A DNA stretch of 64,000 nt from a bacterium. Lineage in GTDB: Bacteria; Patescibacteriota; Gracilibacteria; UBA4473. Each line of letters opens with the position of its first letter. Position 1 is the first letter of the stretch. Both the position numbers and the translations under genes were made by a program. The stretch is from contig JAACPJ010000001.1 in the NCBI GenBank assembly GCA_009995455.1, forward strand, positions 331,956 to 395,955. Reading direction: 5' to 3'. The notes beneath the pieces were generated by a model. That model was not told the origin of the DNA. It made no database searches and saw only the letters and a program-made list of their open reading frames with translations. Shown piece by piece: positions 1-9,300 of the stretch.

Positions 1-112
1 TCGCGGCTTCATCGATAATAGTGTAATCGAATGATCGAACGACGATTCGAACCTTAGAGGCTTGAACTTCGTCTTTTTTGGTTGTTTTCTTGGTAGTCGG
101 TTTAGTTGCCAT
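1..112 (-). CDS. rpsJ: Ribosomal protein S10, N-terminal part (cut by window edge)
   Basis: Only the first 37 codons are present; the gene runs off the left edge. After a Lys/Thr-rich extension of about 20 residues the protein reads KVRIVVRSFDYTIIDEAA, which fits the first strand and helix of S10 (family pattern IRI-LK-FD---LD). S10 is a 30S subunit protein and also the NusE partner in antitermination. In many bacteria rpsJ follows tuf; here tuf lies about 1 kb upstream on the same strand with one small unknown gene between. No Shine-Dalgarno sequence is visible; a good promoter lies just upstream. The Lys-rich N-terminal extension is unusual for S10 but plausible. Confidence 0.8.
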   Translation of the reverse strand, partial: MATKPTTKKTTKKDEVQASKVRIVVRSFDYTIIDEAA

Positions 113-141
113 ATGCTTTAAAATAAGAAAAGAGCCCGCGG

Positions 142-169
142 AATATAGATAAGAGTTTATGAGTGTCAA
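142..169 (-). promoter_or_regulatory. Promoter for rpsJ
   Basis: On the minus strand TTGACA (164-169) and TATATT (142-147) are separated by 16 bp and lie about 30 bases before the rpsJ start codon. Confidence 0.7.
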
Positions 170-244
170 GGCTTTTTTGTGCGGTTATTTCTGCCAAACA
201 GACATCAGTTGAATGATGATAATATAAGCTTGGGTTTCTTGGTG

Positions 245-273
245 TTGTAAAAAGGTTTAATATTTGGTATAAT
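245..273 (+). promoter_or_regulatory. Promoter for the 295-606 membrane protein gene
   Basis: TTGTAA (245-250), 17 bp, TATAAT (268-273), with an extended -10 TGG immediately before it. The start codon is only 21 bases beyond the -10 box and there is no Shine-Dalgarno sequence. Confidence 0.75.
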
Positions 274-294
274 ACACTGAAATAAATACATATT

Positions 295-606
295 ATGACC
301 GATCAAGTAACGGCCGCAGCACCAAAAGTTGAAGCACTCGAAAAAGCCAAAGTCGAAGTTGAGCGATATCCCGCCATGCAATTTGTGGTTAAATTTTCAA
401 AATTAGTGGCCACCGTCATTGCCGTTCTTTTTCTGCTTTTTGCTTTAATGTCCATCATAACCGGCATTTTTAATGAAGATGCGAGCTTTTTATGGGGACT
501 GGTTAATGCTGGATTCTATATTTTAGTTGGAGGGGTCCTGATTGGTCTTATAAAAGGAATGGGGGAAGCCTTTGAAGTTTTGCTTGATTTAGAGAAGCGA
601 AAATAG
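295..606 (+). CDS. Small two-helix membrane protein of unknown function
   Basis: Unrecognised 103-residue protein. The first 30 residues are Ala/Lys/Glu-rich and hydrophilic, followed by two hydrophobic segments at about residues 33-58 and 66-88, and a short acidic/basic tail ending EKRK. This predicts an integral inner-membrane protein with both termini probably in the cytoplasm. It has its own promoter (extended -10 TATAAT) and is followed at once by a strong hairpin terminator, so it appears to be a single-gene unit. No catalytic motif is visible. Confidence 0.7.
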   Translation: MTDQVTAAAPKVEALEKAKVEVERYPAMQFVVKFSKLVATVIAVLFLLFALMSIITGIFNEDASFLWGLVNAGFYILVGGVLIGLIKGMGEAFEVLLDLEKRK

Positions 607-626
607 TTCTCGGTTTAAGTTGTACT

Positions 627-652
627 AAAAAAACGCCTTAAGGCGTTTTTTG
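627..652. terminator. Bidirectional Rho-independent terminator
   Basis: Palindrome AACGCCTTAAGGCGTT flanked by A-run on the left and T-run on the right, between the convergent genes 295-606 and 670-1050. Confidence 0.8.
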
Positions 653-669
653 GGGCTTAAATTTTGTTT

Positions 670-1050
670 TTAAGCTTTGGTTTTTGATAATTCTTTTATG
701 CTCCAGTGTAAAAAAATAAGCAGAATCAGGCTTAAAACAAATTCACTGAAAGGCTCCGATTGTTGTAAAATTGCCGTATAGAGGTCTTTGAGTTCCACAA
801 TGGCGTAAATCCCGAAAGCTAGAAAAATCCAATTTAAATTATTTTTAATGCCGTAAACTATGTAGCCTAAGGTGACGAACGAAATAATGCTTAGGCCAAG
901 CGTTGGATTATAGCCGGACTTGCCAATGACAAAAAGCGCTGCCAGAAAAGGGGCCAAGTTCATAAGGAAATGCACGAGTATCACATATTTTGCGGCTTTT
1001 AGTGAGTCGTACTTTGATTTGTCGGTGGTGTTAATTTTAGTTTTATTCAT
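670..1050 (-). CDS. Small polytopic membrane protein of unknown function
   Basis: Unrecognised 126-residue protein. After a hydrophilic N-terminus (about 20 residues) there are four hydrophobic segments, near residues 21-43, 51-68, 73-85 and 104-118, with a basic C-terminus. Such layout is common among small DoxX-like or DUF proteins, but I see no diagnostic motif. It lies between tuf and rpsJ on the same strand; a terminator separates it from tuf, so it is not obviously part of a str-type ribosomal operon. Confidence 0.65.
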   Translation of the reverse strand: MNKTKINTTDKSKYDSLKAAKYVILVHFLMNLAPFLAALFVIGKSGYNPTLGLSIISFVTLGYIVYGIKNNLNWIFLAFGIYAIVELKDLYTAILQQSEPFSEFVLSLILLIFLHWSIKELSKTKA

Positions 1051-1086
1051 TTAGTTTCTAGTTTAATGCCAAATAATATTTATGGC

Positions 1087-1117
1087 AAAAAAAGACCCCG
1101 CATTGCGGGGTCTTTTA
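1087..1117 (-). terminator. Terminator of tuf
   Basis: GACCCCGC / GCGGGGTC stem with a 4-base loop, flanked by A and T runs, 45 bases after the tuf stop codon. Confidence 0.85.
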
Positions 1118-1161
1118 GATTTATTGATCTCTGCTATTGCAGATATATCTGATATTAAGCC

Positions 1162-2355
1162 TTACTTAAGGATTTTAGTGATTACACCAGCTCCAACGGT
1201 TCGTCCTCCTTCACGAATCGCGAATCGAGTACCAGCGTTAAGGGCGATTGGTTTTCCGAGTAATACTTTGAATTTTGCATTATCACCAGGCATTACCATT
1301 TCAACTCCGTCTGGAAGAATAATTTCTCCAGTAACATCCGTAGTTCGAATGAAGAATTGTGGTTTGTAACCTTTGAAGAAAGGCGTGTGTCGTCCTCCTT
1401 CTTCTTTTTTAAGAACGTATACTTCAGCTTCGGCTTCAGTATGTGGGGTAATAGTTTTTGGTTTAGCCATAACTTGACCACGTTCGATATCATCTCGTTC
1501 AATCCCTCGTAGTAGTAGACCAGCATTATCACCGGCTTCACCACGTTCAAGTTGTTTTCGGAACATTTCTACTCCGGTAACCGTTGTCGTAACGGTATCT
1601 TTAAGACCTACGATTTCAATAGTGTCCCCAACGTTGATCGCACCTTGTTCAATACGTCCAGTAGCTACTGTACCTCGACCTTTGATTGAGAATACATCTT
1701 CAACTGGCATCAAGAAATCTTTATCAGTTTCTCGTTTAGGTTGTGGAATTTCAGAATCAAGAGCGTTTAATAGCTCAAGAACTTTGTCTCCCCATTCTCC
1801 ACCTGGTTCTTCAAGTGCTTTAAGAGCTGAACCGTGAACGATAACAGCGTTGTCACCATCGTAATCTCGTTTAGATAGTTCCTCTCGGATTTCCATTTCA
1901 ACCAGTTCGATCATTTCAGCGTCGTCTACCATGTCACATTTGTTTAAGAACACGACAATCTTGTCTACACCTACTTGTTTAGCGAGTAAGATGTGTTCTT
2001 TTGTTTGTGGCATTGGACCATCTGTTGCAGCACAAACGAGGATGGCTCCGTCCATTTGAGCGGCACCAGTAATCATGTTTTTAACGTAATCTGCATGCCC
2101 AGGACAATCTACGTGAGCGTAGTGACGAGCTTCAGTTTCGTATTCTTGGTGAGAAGTTGAGATAGTAATACCTCGAGCTTTTTCTTCAGGAGCGTTATCG
2201 ATTTGGTCGAAAGCTACTGATTTGTTACCAGCAAGTCCTGGGTAACGGTTATGGGCTACAGCTGTAATAGCAGCTGTCAAAGTCGTTTTACCATGATCGA
2301 CGTGACCAATGGTCCCCACATTTACATGGGGCTTATTTCGTTCAAATTTTGTCAT
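1162..2355 (-). CDS. tuf: Translation elongation factor Tu
   Basis: GTPase that delivers aminoacyl-tRNA to the ribosome. All G motifs are present: GHVDHGKT at residues 17-24, RGITI at 61-65, DCPGH at 83-87 and NKCD at 138-141; domains II and III follow in the usual order and the protein ends KILK. Length 397 is normal for bacterial EF-Tu (393-400). It is flanked by a promoter with a perfect TTGACA box and a strong terminator, so it is transcribed alone. The start is the only ATG giving the standard N-terminus; the sequence before it has no Shine-Dalgarno motif, as for most native genes here. Confidence 0.98.
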   Translation of the reverse strand: MTKFERNKPHVNVGTIGHVDHGKTTLTAAITAVAHNRYPGLAGNKSVAFDQIDNAPEEKARGITISTSHQEYETEARHYAHVDCPGHADYVKNMITGAAQMDGAILVCAATDGPMPQTKEHILLAKQVGVDKIVVFLNKCDMVDDAEMIELVEMEIREELSKRDYDGDNAVIVHGSALKALEEPGGEWGDKVLELLNALDSEIPQPKRETDKDFLMPVEDVFSIKGRGTVATGRIEQGAINVGDTIEIVGLKDTVTTTVTGVEMFRKQLERGEAGDNAGLLLRGIERDDIERGQVMAKPKTITPHTEAEAEVYVLKKEEGGRHTPFFKGYKPQFFIRTTDVTGEIILPDGVEMVMPGDNAKFKVLLGKPIALNAGTRFAIREGGRTVGAGVITKILK

Positions 2356-2414
2356 CGTAAGATGTGGGTTAGAAAGTAGAAAATTTGATATTCTTGATAG
2401 ATTTTACCGCCACG

Positions 2415-2442
2415 ATACTAGAAACCAAGAGTTTTTTGTCAA
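2415..2442 (-). promoter_or_regulatory. Promoter for tuf
   Basis: TTGACA (2437-2442), 16 bp, TAGTAT (2415-2420) on the minus strand, about 60 bases before the tuf start codon. Confidence 0.75.
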
Positions 2443-2575
2443 AATTATTTATCAAGACTGCATTGCCGTGGTTTAAAAGCATATTCTAGTTGGACTATTA
2501 AGTAGTTGATACAGGGCTAAACAGAAATTAAGGCTTTAAGTTAATGTCAGAGTTTGTGAGGGTAAGCGAAATTAA

Positions 2576-2944
2576 AATAAAAGGAATGTTACGAAAAAGT
2601 CTGCCTTTACGGAGCCGCCAAAACCTAACACCTTGTTTAGAGTCGATGTGGTAGCCCGAAATATTGAGCGAAATGGAACGGCTGTTTATGGAGGTGGCGT
2701 AGTAGGATTTTCAAATGTTGGATCTAACATCGGGACTCATGCTCGATTTATAGACGGTGATAGCCGTTCAATTTGCGATGTTTTTAGAACGCCATCCACA
2801 CCAAATATTCGTTTATTTGTGAGTGCACAGGCTTCGGCCACATTTGATAAGATTTATCTTCGTGAAGTAATTGGAAATGCCTCTGTTAGCAATAATAATG
2901 ATTGTGATATTTCCGACGGAATTGTGCTGGGGAGTGATGATTAA
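2576..2944 (+). pseudogene. Possible fragment of a secreted or surface protein gene
   Basis: An open frame of about 120 codons without any ATG; it opens after a stop at 2573 and the first usable start is TTG at 2633 (103 residues). The product is rich in Val, Ser, Asn and Gly and looks like the beta-rich C-terminal end of an exported protein (for example the run GGGVVGFSNVGSN and a late Cys-Asp pair). There is no signal peptide, no promoter and no ribosome site. It ends 7 bases before the 3' end of guaA, convergently. I read it as a remnant of a longer gene, but a short real gene using TTG is possible. The rest of the 600-base gap between tuf and guaA holds only the tuf promoter. Confidence 0.3.
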
Positions 2945-2951
2945 AGAATGA

Positions 2952-4766
2952 TTATTCCCATTCAATGGTGCCTGGTGGTTTGCTAGTCACATCTAGAAAC
3001 ACCGCACTAATAGAATCATCTTTCAAAATTTCGGCGGTCACTTTTTCAAAGAATTCCCAAGGAAGTTTTCCGACCGTCGCGCTCATCGCATCTATCGAAT
3101 CAATGGGTCTCAAAATGACCGATTCTTCTCCCGTATTGTTGAAACTTAAAGGGGCCAGTACCACTGGGAATTGCCAGACGTCATTATAGACGCCCATTTC
3201 GTGCATGGTTGTCGTCACAATGTGATCGGCTCTTTGTAAGCGTGCTACTCGTTCAAGATTAATATCCGCCTTTAAGACTTTCGTACTTTCGATCCGGCCT
3301 TTATAATTATGCCCTAAAGCTTTTACGCAGCGGTTAATATCTGGGTAATGGTTGATCAATTTCGTCGATAGGCTTTCTAGTTCCGCCAAGTCATTTTCTG
3401 CCACTGTAAGCATGCCTGGGTGCTTGTAGGTTCTAAAATCTCCTTGTACCCCAACCGACTTAAGCGGCAGAACGTCAAACGGTTTTTTATTTCGTTGTAA
3501 GGAAAAAGATTTTTCATCCCGATGTGTAGATTCTTCGGTAAGTTCACCAGAACATAAAATTCTAACTCCTAAACCAGGACCTGGAAAAGGATGTCGCCAT
3601 ACGAGTTCATGTGGAAGTCCCATCAGTTCACCAAGGGCTCTAACTTCGTCTTTATATAAATCAGCGAGTGGTTCAATGACTAAACCCGCATCGATCATTT
3701 TTTGAATTTCTGGCACTCGATTATGGTGCGTTTTTATAGTGGCCGCATTTTTAGTTCCGCCAGTTTCAATAGTATCAGGATAGATAGTTCCTTGCGCGAG
3801 CACGGTGTTTTCATCTAACTGATGAGTTTTGAAAAAGGCTCGTTGTACTTCAAGGAAAGTGTTACCAATAATTTCTCGTTTTTTCTCCGGGTCATAAACT
3901 CCGGCTAAATTGCCAAGAAATCTATCGGCTTCATCCATAACCGTTAAGCGCGCTCCAATATCAGTGATTGCTTTTTCAACGTAATCTCGTTCGTCTTGGC
4001 GCAGTAAACCGGTATCAACAAATAATCCTTGCACGCGATCAGCACCCAAAATTTTTGAAAGTAAGGCAAAAGCCACCGTAGAATCTACGCCACCAGAAAC
4101 AAAGAGCACGACGTGCTTGTCACCGATTTCTTTTTTTAAACTGGCTTGGTGTTCTTCGTAAAATTTTTCAATGGTCCAGTCTCGGTTTACCTCACAGATA
4201 TCGAGAAAATTTTTGAGTAATTGGCTTCCATGCTGAGAGTGAGTTACCTCTGGATGAAACTGGATACCAAACAATTTTTTGGTTTCGTTCCAAACCGCCG
4301 CGTTGTGGCACAAATCAGTGCTGGCACAACCGTCAAACCCTTTACCGAGTTCCGAGACTTCGTCACCATGACTCATCCAGAAAGGCGATGTTTTTGGAAT
4401 ATCTTTAAAAAGCGGGCAGTGTCCATCGTGGGTTAAATCGGCGCGCCCAAATTCTTTCCCTGAATCTTTACCCGGAATGACTTTTCCGCCCAAAGCTTGG
4501 TTTAAGAATTGGTGACCGTAACAAATGCCGAGAACGGGGATGCCCAGTTCAAAAATGGCTGTATCACAACTAGCGCTGCCTTCATCATAAACACTCTGCG
4601 GGCCGCCTGATAAAATAATTCCTTTAATCATTTCATCTTGAAAGAAGCTTAAATCGACTTCATCTGGTTGGTGAATTTCGGCTAAAACTTGCTCGCGCCG
4701 AATGCGGCTGGCAATTAAATGGGCGTATTGACCACCGAAATCGAGAATAATTACTTTCTGGTGCAT
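2952..4766 (-). CDS. guaA: GMP synthase (glutamine-hydrolysing)
   Basis: Converts XMP, glutamine and ATP to GMP in the cytoplasm, the last step of guanine nucleotide synthesis. The class I glutamine amidotransferase domain (residues 1-195) has ILSGGPQSV, the nucleophile Cys82 in GICYGHQ, and His171/Glu173 in FHPEV. The ATP pyrophosphatase domain follows with the P-loop SGGVDST (224-230), and the C-terminal dimerisation domain ends KPPGTIEWE, the usual family terminus. At 604 residues it is about 80 longer than E. coli GuaA; the extra length lies after the pyrophosphatase core (about residues 402-455), between RILCSGE and the conserved SVGVQGD. No Shine-Dalgarno motif precedes the ATG. No guaB is present in the window. 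Confidence 0.97.
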   Translation of the reverse strand: MHQKVIILDFGGQYAHLIASRIRREQVLAEIHQPDEVDLSFFQDEMIKGIILSGGPQSVYDEGSASCDTAIFELGIPVLGICYGHQFLNQALGGKVIPGKDSGKEFGRADLTHDGHCPLFKDIPKTSPFWMSHGDEVSELGKGFDGCASTDLCHNAAVWNETKKLFGIQFHPEVTHSQHGSQLLKNFLDICEVNRDWTIEKFYEEHQASLKKEIGDKHVVLFVSGGVDSTVAFALLSKILGADRVQGLFVDTGLLRQDERDYVEKAITDIGARLTVMDEADRFLGNLAGVYDPEKKREIIGNTFLEVQRAFFKTHQLDENTVLAQGTIYPDTIETGGTKNAATIKTHHNRVPEIQKMIDAGLVIEPLADLYKDEVRALGELMGLPHELVWRHPFPGPGLGVRILCSGELTEESTHRDEKSFSLQRNKKPFDVLPLKSVGVQGDFRTYKHPGMLTVAENDLAELESLSTKLINHYPDINRCVKALGHNYKGRIESTKVLKADINLERVARLQRADHIVTTTMHEMGVYNDVWQFPVVLAPLSFNNTGEESVILRPIDSIDAMSATVGKLPWEFFEKVTAEILKDDSISAVFLDVTSKPPGTIEWE

Positions 4767-4793
4767 GAATTAAGGTTAGCAACTTTTAAAATT

Positions 4794-4821
4794 TTGAAAA
4801 GATGCCTTTGCTATTTATAAT
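4794..4821 (+). promoter_or_regulatory. Promoter placing the 4829 start codon at or near the transcript 5' end
   Basis: TTGAAA (4794-4799), 16 bp, TATAAT (4816-4821). The ATG at 4829 begins only 8 bases after the -10 box, so the transcript should be leaderless. This supports 4829 rather than the in-frame ATG at 4802, which lies upstream of the -10 box. Confidence 0.7.
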
Positions 4822-4828
4822 TATTGGC

Positions 4829-4999
4829 ATGACACCCTTTAGAAAAATTGAACTTGAGACTGGTGAGCCTTCTTTAGGCCCAGGAGAGAATTTGCCGGGG
4901 CCTAAAAAACTTAGTCAGCAAAAGCCAAGACCGTTTGATTCGGCTTCTGCTCAAGTGCCAGCCGCGGTAGAAATGGTTTTAAATCCAAAAGAAAAGTAA
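4829..4999 (+). CDS. Hypothetical 56-residue hydrophilic protein
   Basis: Unrecognised. Pro-, Glu- and Lys-rich with no hydrophobic segment; it begins MTPFRKIELETGEP and probably is disordered. The start is chosen because a TATAAT box overlaps the upstream in-frame ATG and places transcription initiation at the second ATG. It is followed 77 bases later by another small hydrophilic gene on the same strand. Function unknown; the well-placed promoter is the main reason to believe it is expressed. Confidence 0.5.
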   Translation: MTPFRKIELETGEPSLGPGENLPGPKKLSQQKPRPFDSASAQVPAAVEMVLNPKEK

Positions 5000-5076
5000 G
5001 TTAGTAGCGTCGTATAGCTATGGATTTGATTTAAATTGTGAAAGTTTTATTTTGTGTTTGATTTAAATTATCAAAC

Positions 5077-5340
5077 ATGGGATCAGAACAACCGCCACAA
5101 ACACTTGAAGAAGAAGTCGAAGCCTATAGAAAAAAAGGCTTTGAGGCTGAAATCGTAAACGGTGAAATTCATGTGACTTTGGGAAGAAAACGCTCAAAAG
5201 AAGTTGTAGAGACAACTGGTGCGAATGTTTCGATGGTCCTGGCGCCTTCGGGGTTGCCCGCGGTAAAAAAAGGCGTGTTACTGCATCCAGGAACTTTAGT
5301 ATTCGATGAAACGGTTAGGTCTATGAAAGGCCGAAGCTAA
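5077..5340 (+). CDS. Hypothetical 87-residue cytoplasmic protein
   Basis: Unrecognised. It opens with an acidic helix (about residues 8-22), then a short beta-rich segment with EIHVTLGRKRS, and a Val/Leu-rich C-terminal half. No cysteine, signal peptide or membrane segment. Its last 20 bases overlap the 3' end of ribD on the other strand. No Shine-Dalgarno sequence. Codon use resembles its neighbours, which supports a real gene. Confidence 0.5.
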   Translation: MGSEQPPQTLEEEVEAYRKKGFEAEIVNGEIHVTLGRKRSKEVVETTGANVSMVLAPSGLPAVKKGVLLHPGTLVFDETVRSMKGRS

Positions 5341-6328
5341 TTTGAATATCATTCCCAATTGTCTGCGTCATTCGTAATTGAAATTGGTTTAAATTTACTT
5401 CTTTGGTGAAGCTCGGTTTGGCGGTATCACCACAAAATATTGGCGCTGTAAAAATTTCAATTTGATCGATCAAATTAGCTTCAAGTAAGGAGGAATTCAG
5501 CTGTCCGCCGCATTCGGTCAAAATAGAGCCAATTTTTTTTCCCTGGCAAAAGGGGATTAAAGCTTCTAAATCTTCTATTAAAAATACCTCACGATTTTGA
5601 GTTTTATAAATGGCGGCTTCTTTGGGAATGGTTCTTTTACCGACGACAATTATGTCAGGCGAACTTGGTGCGTAATCTAGCCCTGAGCAGAATCGAACAT
5701 CAAGCCGAGGATTATCTTCTAAAATAGTTTCTGTACTGGTTAGAAGCACTTGGTGGCTAGCTCTGAAGTTATGAACCAAAGACTGCACTTTTTTTCCCGT
5801 GATGGTACGGGCTCCGGATTTGTAGTCTTTTAAGGCTGGGGTTATTTTTCCGTCTAAGCTTTGGGCTACTTTAAGGGTGATAAAGGGTTTTTGCTGGGTT
5901 ATCCAGGTTTTAAACCAAGGGTTTAGTTTTTCGTGATGAGCCGAATTTAAGACTTGCACTTTGATGCCGGCGGCTTCAAGTTGAGCCACTCCTTGCCCTG
6001 GAAAATGAGGATCAAGCGCGCCGACAATGACGGCTTCTGGTTTTAGTTTTATAAGTAAATCAGAACAAGCCGACGTTTTTTTATGGGCACATTTAACACA
6101 GGGTTCAAGCGTGATAAAAACTTTGGACCGTTTTAAGTCTGGGGCTTCAAAATCTTTCAGCGCATTTACCTCAGCGTGGGCTTCGCCAAATTTTTGGTGT
6201 GCGCCGTGAGCTATAATTTTGCCGTCTTGAGTGACAAGACAACCAACCCGCGGGTTGCTTTTAGTTTGGTGCGGATCAACCCTGGCGGCTAGTTCTGCCG
6301 CCAGATTAATATATTTAAAGGCTTCCAT
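5321..6328 (-). CDS. ribD: Bifunctional riboflavin biosynthesis deaminase/reductase
   Basis: Deaminates and then reduces the pyrimidinone product of GTP cyclohydrolase II, steps two and three of riboflavin synthesis. The N-terminal CMP/dCMP-deaminase domain (about 1-145) carries HAEVNAL with His51 and catalytic Glu53, and EPC at 75-77. The reductase domain (about 150-335) has FITLKVAQSLDGKI, EDNPRLDVR and ECGGQLNSSLLE. The zinc loop is odd: from the first ligand Cys77 to the second Cys88 there are two residues more than in E. coli RibD, with an extra Cys80 and His82. The gene starts 2 bp after the end of the large PBP gene upstream, so the two are probably cotranscribed. ribE lies 6 kb away; ribBA and ribH are not in the window. 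Confidence 0.93.
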   Translation of the reverse strand: MEAFKYINLAAELAARVDPHQTKSNPRVGCLVTQDGKIIAHGAHQKFGEAHAEVNALKDFEAPDLKRSKVFITLEPCVKCAHKKTSACSDLLIKLKPEAVIVGALDPHFPGQGVAQLEAAGIKVQVLNSAHHEKLNPWFKTWITQQKPFITLKVAQSLDGKITPALKDYKSGARTITGKKVQSLVHNFRASHQVLLTSTETILEDNPRLDVRFCSGLDYAPSSPDIIVVGKRTIPKEAAIYKTQNREVFLIEDLEALIPFCQGKKIGSILTECGGQLNSSLLEANLIDQIEIFTAPIFCGDTAKPSFTKEVNLNQFQLRMTQTIGNDIQISFGLS

Positions 6329-6330
6329 GA

Positions 6331-9300
6331 TTAGTATCGAGCAATATCGGTATCAGCTTTTTGGAATTCTGTTTCCCCTTCAGGTTTAACATAAAGTTCA
6401 ATATCGACATTTCCTTTAATGCCTGTGGCGGGAACAAAAATGTATTTGTATTTACTTAAATCTGACCAGGTTTCTTGATACAGAATTTTTTCTGGTTGAG
6501 AAACCACGACTTGAGCTTCGTCTAAAGCTTCAAAATTTGGCAGCATCAAGCTGACCGATAAGGTTCGGAAGTTTTTATCCACTTCGCTGATGTTTGGGAG
6601 TTCGGCTTCTGAAAAGGATTCACGCGTTACATTTATTGGAATTGATTTTTCGGTTTTCAGTCCAGATTTATTAGCCGCTTTTATGTTTAGCGTACGTCTT
6701 CCCATTGTATTGCCTGTGTTGAAATTCATAACATACGGCGCATTGTTTTTGAAACCTAAGCTTTGGTTGTCAAGAAAGAACTCAACCGTTTCAATTTCAG
6801 ATCCGGCCACTTGGGCTACGATTTGAGCTTCTGAATCAAGGGCTAAACTTTGATTAGCTAAAGGGCCTAAGAAAATAATCTCTGGTGGACCATTATAGCC
6901 GTCACCGCTACTGGTTGGATTATTAGAATTTGTGTTGGTGCTTGAAGCGCTCACGGTCACTGAAACGGTGTCTTGAGCGGAACGGAAATCATCACTTGAA
7001 GCCACCGCTTTAATGGTGTGCGTTGTGCCCAGTCCGGCATTGGCTGGGATTCGGAATTTACCGGCATATGGAGCCCGAACGGCTTTATAAATTAATCGGT
7101 CATCCCAGAAATAAGAGACTTCAGCGAGGTCAACGTCTCGATCAATATTAACCGTCACTTCAATTTCACCGCTGTTAACAAAAACGGTTGGGGAGGTGAT
7201 TTGGAAACTGAAATCACCGCTGGTTCCCTCTGGATTGTTTTCATCTTCCAAAGGCGTACTCATGATCTGAGTCCAATCGGCTTTAGTTCCAGTGAGTTCG
7301 GCTAAATTCTCTAGTTGTCTCCATCGTCGTTGTAGGTTTACTGGTAGATCGGCTATAAACTCGACAGGAACTCGCCAACCCGCGTCAGTTTCGGCGTCAG
7401 GATTTTCTTCTTCAACTACTTTTTCAGGATCCATAATCGCGCCCAAGCTGTTCATAAAAATAGGGTGATTTCGAATCCATTCTTGAACTGGAGCCATCCA
7501 GGCTGGATCATTTTTAAGCGAAGCCAATGGAATGTAATTGATTTCTCTAACGGCAAAATCAGGGGTTTCGTCGGTCGCATCTTCGCCGGTAAAAATATTA
7601 ATCTTTTTGCTAGAAGCATCGTTATCCATTTCTGTTGGCAATGAATAGCTTGGGTAAACTTCGGTAATTCTAAGGTGTGCTGGGGTTTGCTCGGTCGCTC
7701 GTTTACCCGTTAATCGGTTGATTTCTACTGTCACCAAAGGGGTTGGTTCGGTGTATTTTTTATCTGGATTAGCCCCATTTTCCACCAAAATTTTGTGAGC
7801 TTCATCCATAAAGTTTTTCCAAACCGGAGCGGCAACTGTCAACCCAGTGGCTCCAGATTTCATGGGCTTACCACGATTATTACCCACCCAAACACCCGCC
7901 ACTAAGTGAGGCGTAAATCCAATCGTCCATGAGTCACCAGGAACCGTTAAGAATTTACGATTCCCGTCTGATTCTGGCTGATCCGCGTTAAAGGTTGGAT
8001 TTGGAATGACACGGTTTGAAGTTCCAGTTTTGGCACCACTGTTAAAGTTTGGTGCGAGTTCTAAAAAAGTATTCCAAGAAAATCCTTCGGTCGTAGGACG
8101 AGATTTTTCGTCGGTTAAAACATTTCGCACTAAAGCAGCAATTTGTGGGTCCAGCCCTTCTCGTTTGTTGGCATCTGGGTCAATTTTCTCAAGCACTTGT
8201 CCGGCGGCATTTCTTATTTCTAAAATAGCCACAGGATCGTGAATACTACCGTCACCAGCAAAAGCCTGGAAAGAAGCGATATGCGCCAACGGTTGCACTT
8301 CAGCGACGCCAATTCCAATGGCAACTCCGTGTCTATCGGCATCGCCTTCGTAGGGAATGTTCAGTTTAGCGGTTAATTCAAGCACTTTTTCAGCGGTTGA
8401 TAGCGCCGCCATTTTAATGGCTGGAATATTTAAACTTTGATTCAAAGCTTTACGTATTGAAACGGGACCTTGAAATTTCTCATTAAAATTTTGTGGTGTG
8501 TAGCCAGCACCAAAGTCGGTTTCAACATCAAACACTACGGTGGCTGGAGCGTAACCGGCCATGAAGGCCGCGGCGTAGACTAACGGTTTAAAACTAGACC
8601 CTGGTTGTCGACTGGAGGTTAAGACGTCCACTTGTCCGTCGGCTTCGGCGTTGAACCAATCTTTGCCTCCAATATAAGCCAAAATTTCACCATTATCAGG
8701 ATTAATAGCTGCCATGGCAACATTCTCAGCACCATATACATTCGCGTAGCCTTCGGTTTTAATTTTTACCGTTTCTTCTGCTTGAGCTTGAATATCTGGA
8801 TCTAAAGTAGTGTAAATTTGTAAGCCCCCTTGGCTTAAAAATTCTTGACCGTATTTGTTCTCTACTTGTTCCCGAACGTAAAATACAAAGTGCGGCGCGT
8901 TAATATCGGTCGCTCCACGTTTGAATTCAATTGAATTTCCTTCACTCCAGGCTTGGTAGAACTGATTTGGGGTAATCATTTCTAAATCCAACATTCGTTG
9001 TAAAACCAAGTCTTTACGACCTTTTTTGTAGACCTTTAATTTGCCTTCATCTAGGTCACCAGGAGCCAAAATAGCTTCAATTTCTTCGGGACTTGAGTTT
9101 TCACTTTCTTCCTCGCTCTCGCCTTCTTCGGCCGCCCGCGCTTCAGCTTCAGTGCTAAAATTCTCGTATTCATAAAAACCCAGCAACGAATCTTTGTTCG
9201 ATCCGTACGGGCTAAATCTGGTTGGAGCCAAGGGGATACTCGCTAAAATACTGGCCTCTGCTACGGTTAAGTCTCGTGAAGATTTGCCAAAATAAGTTCT

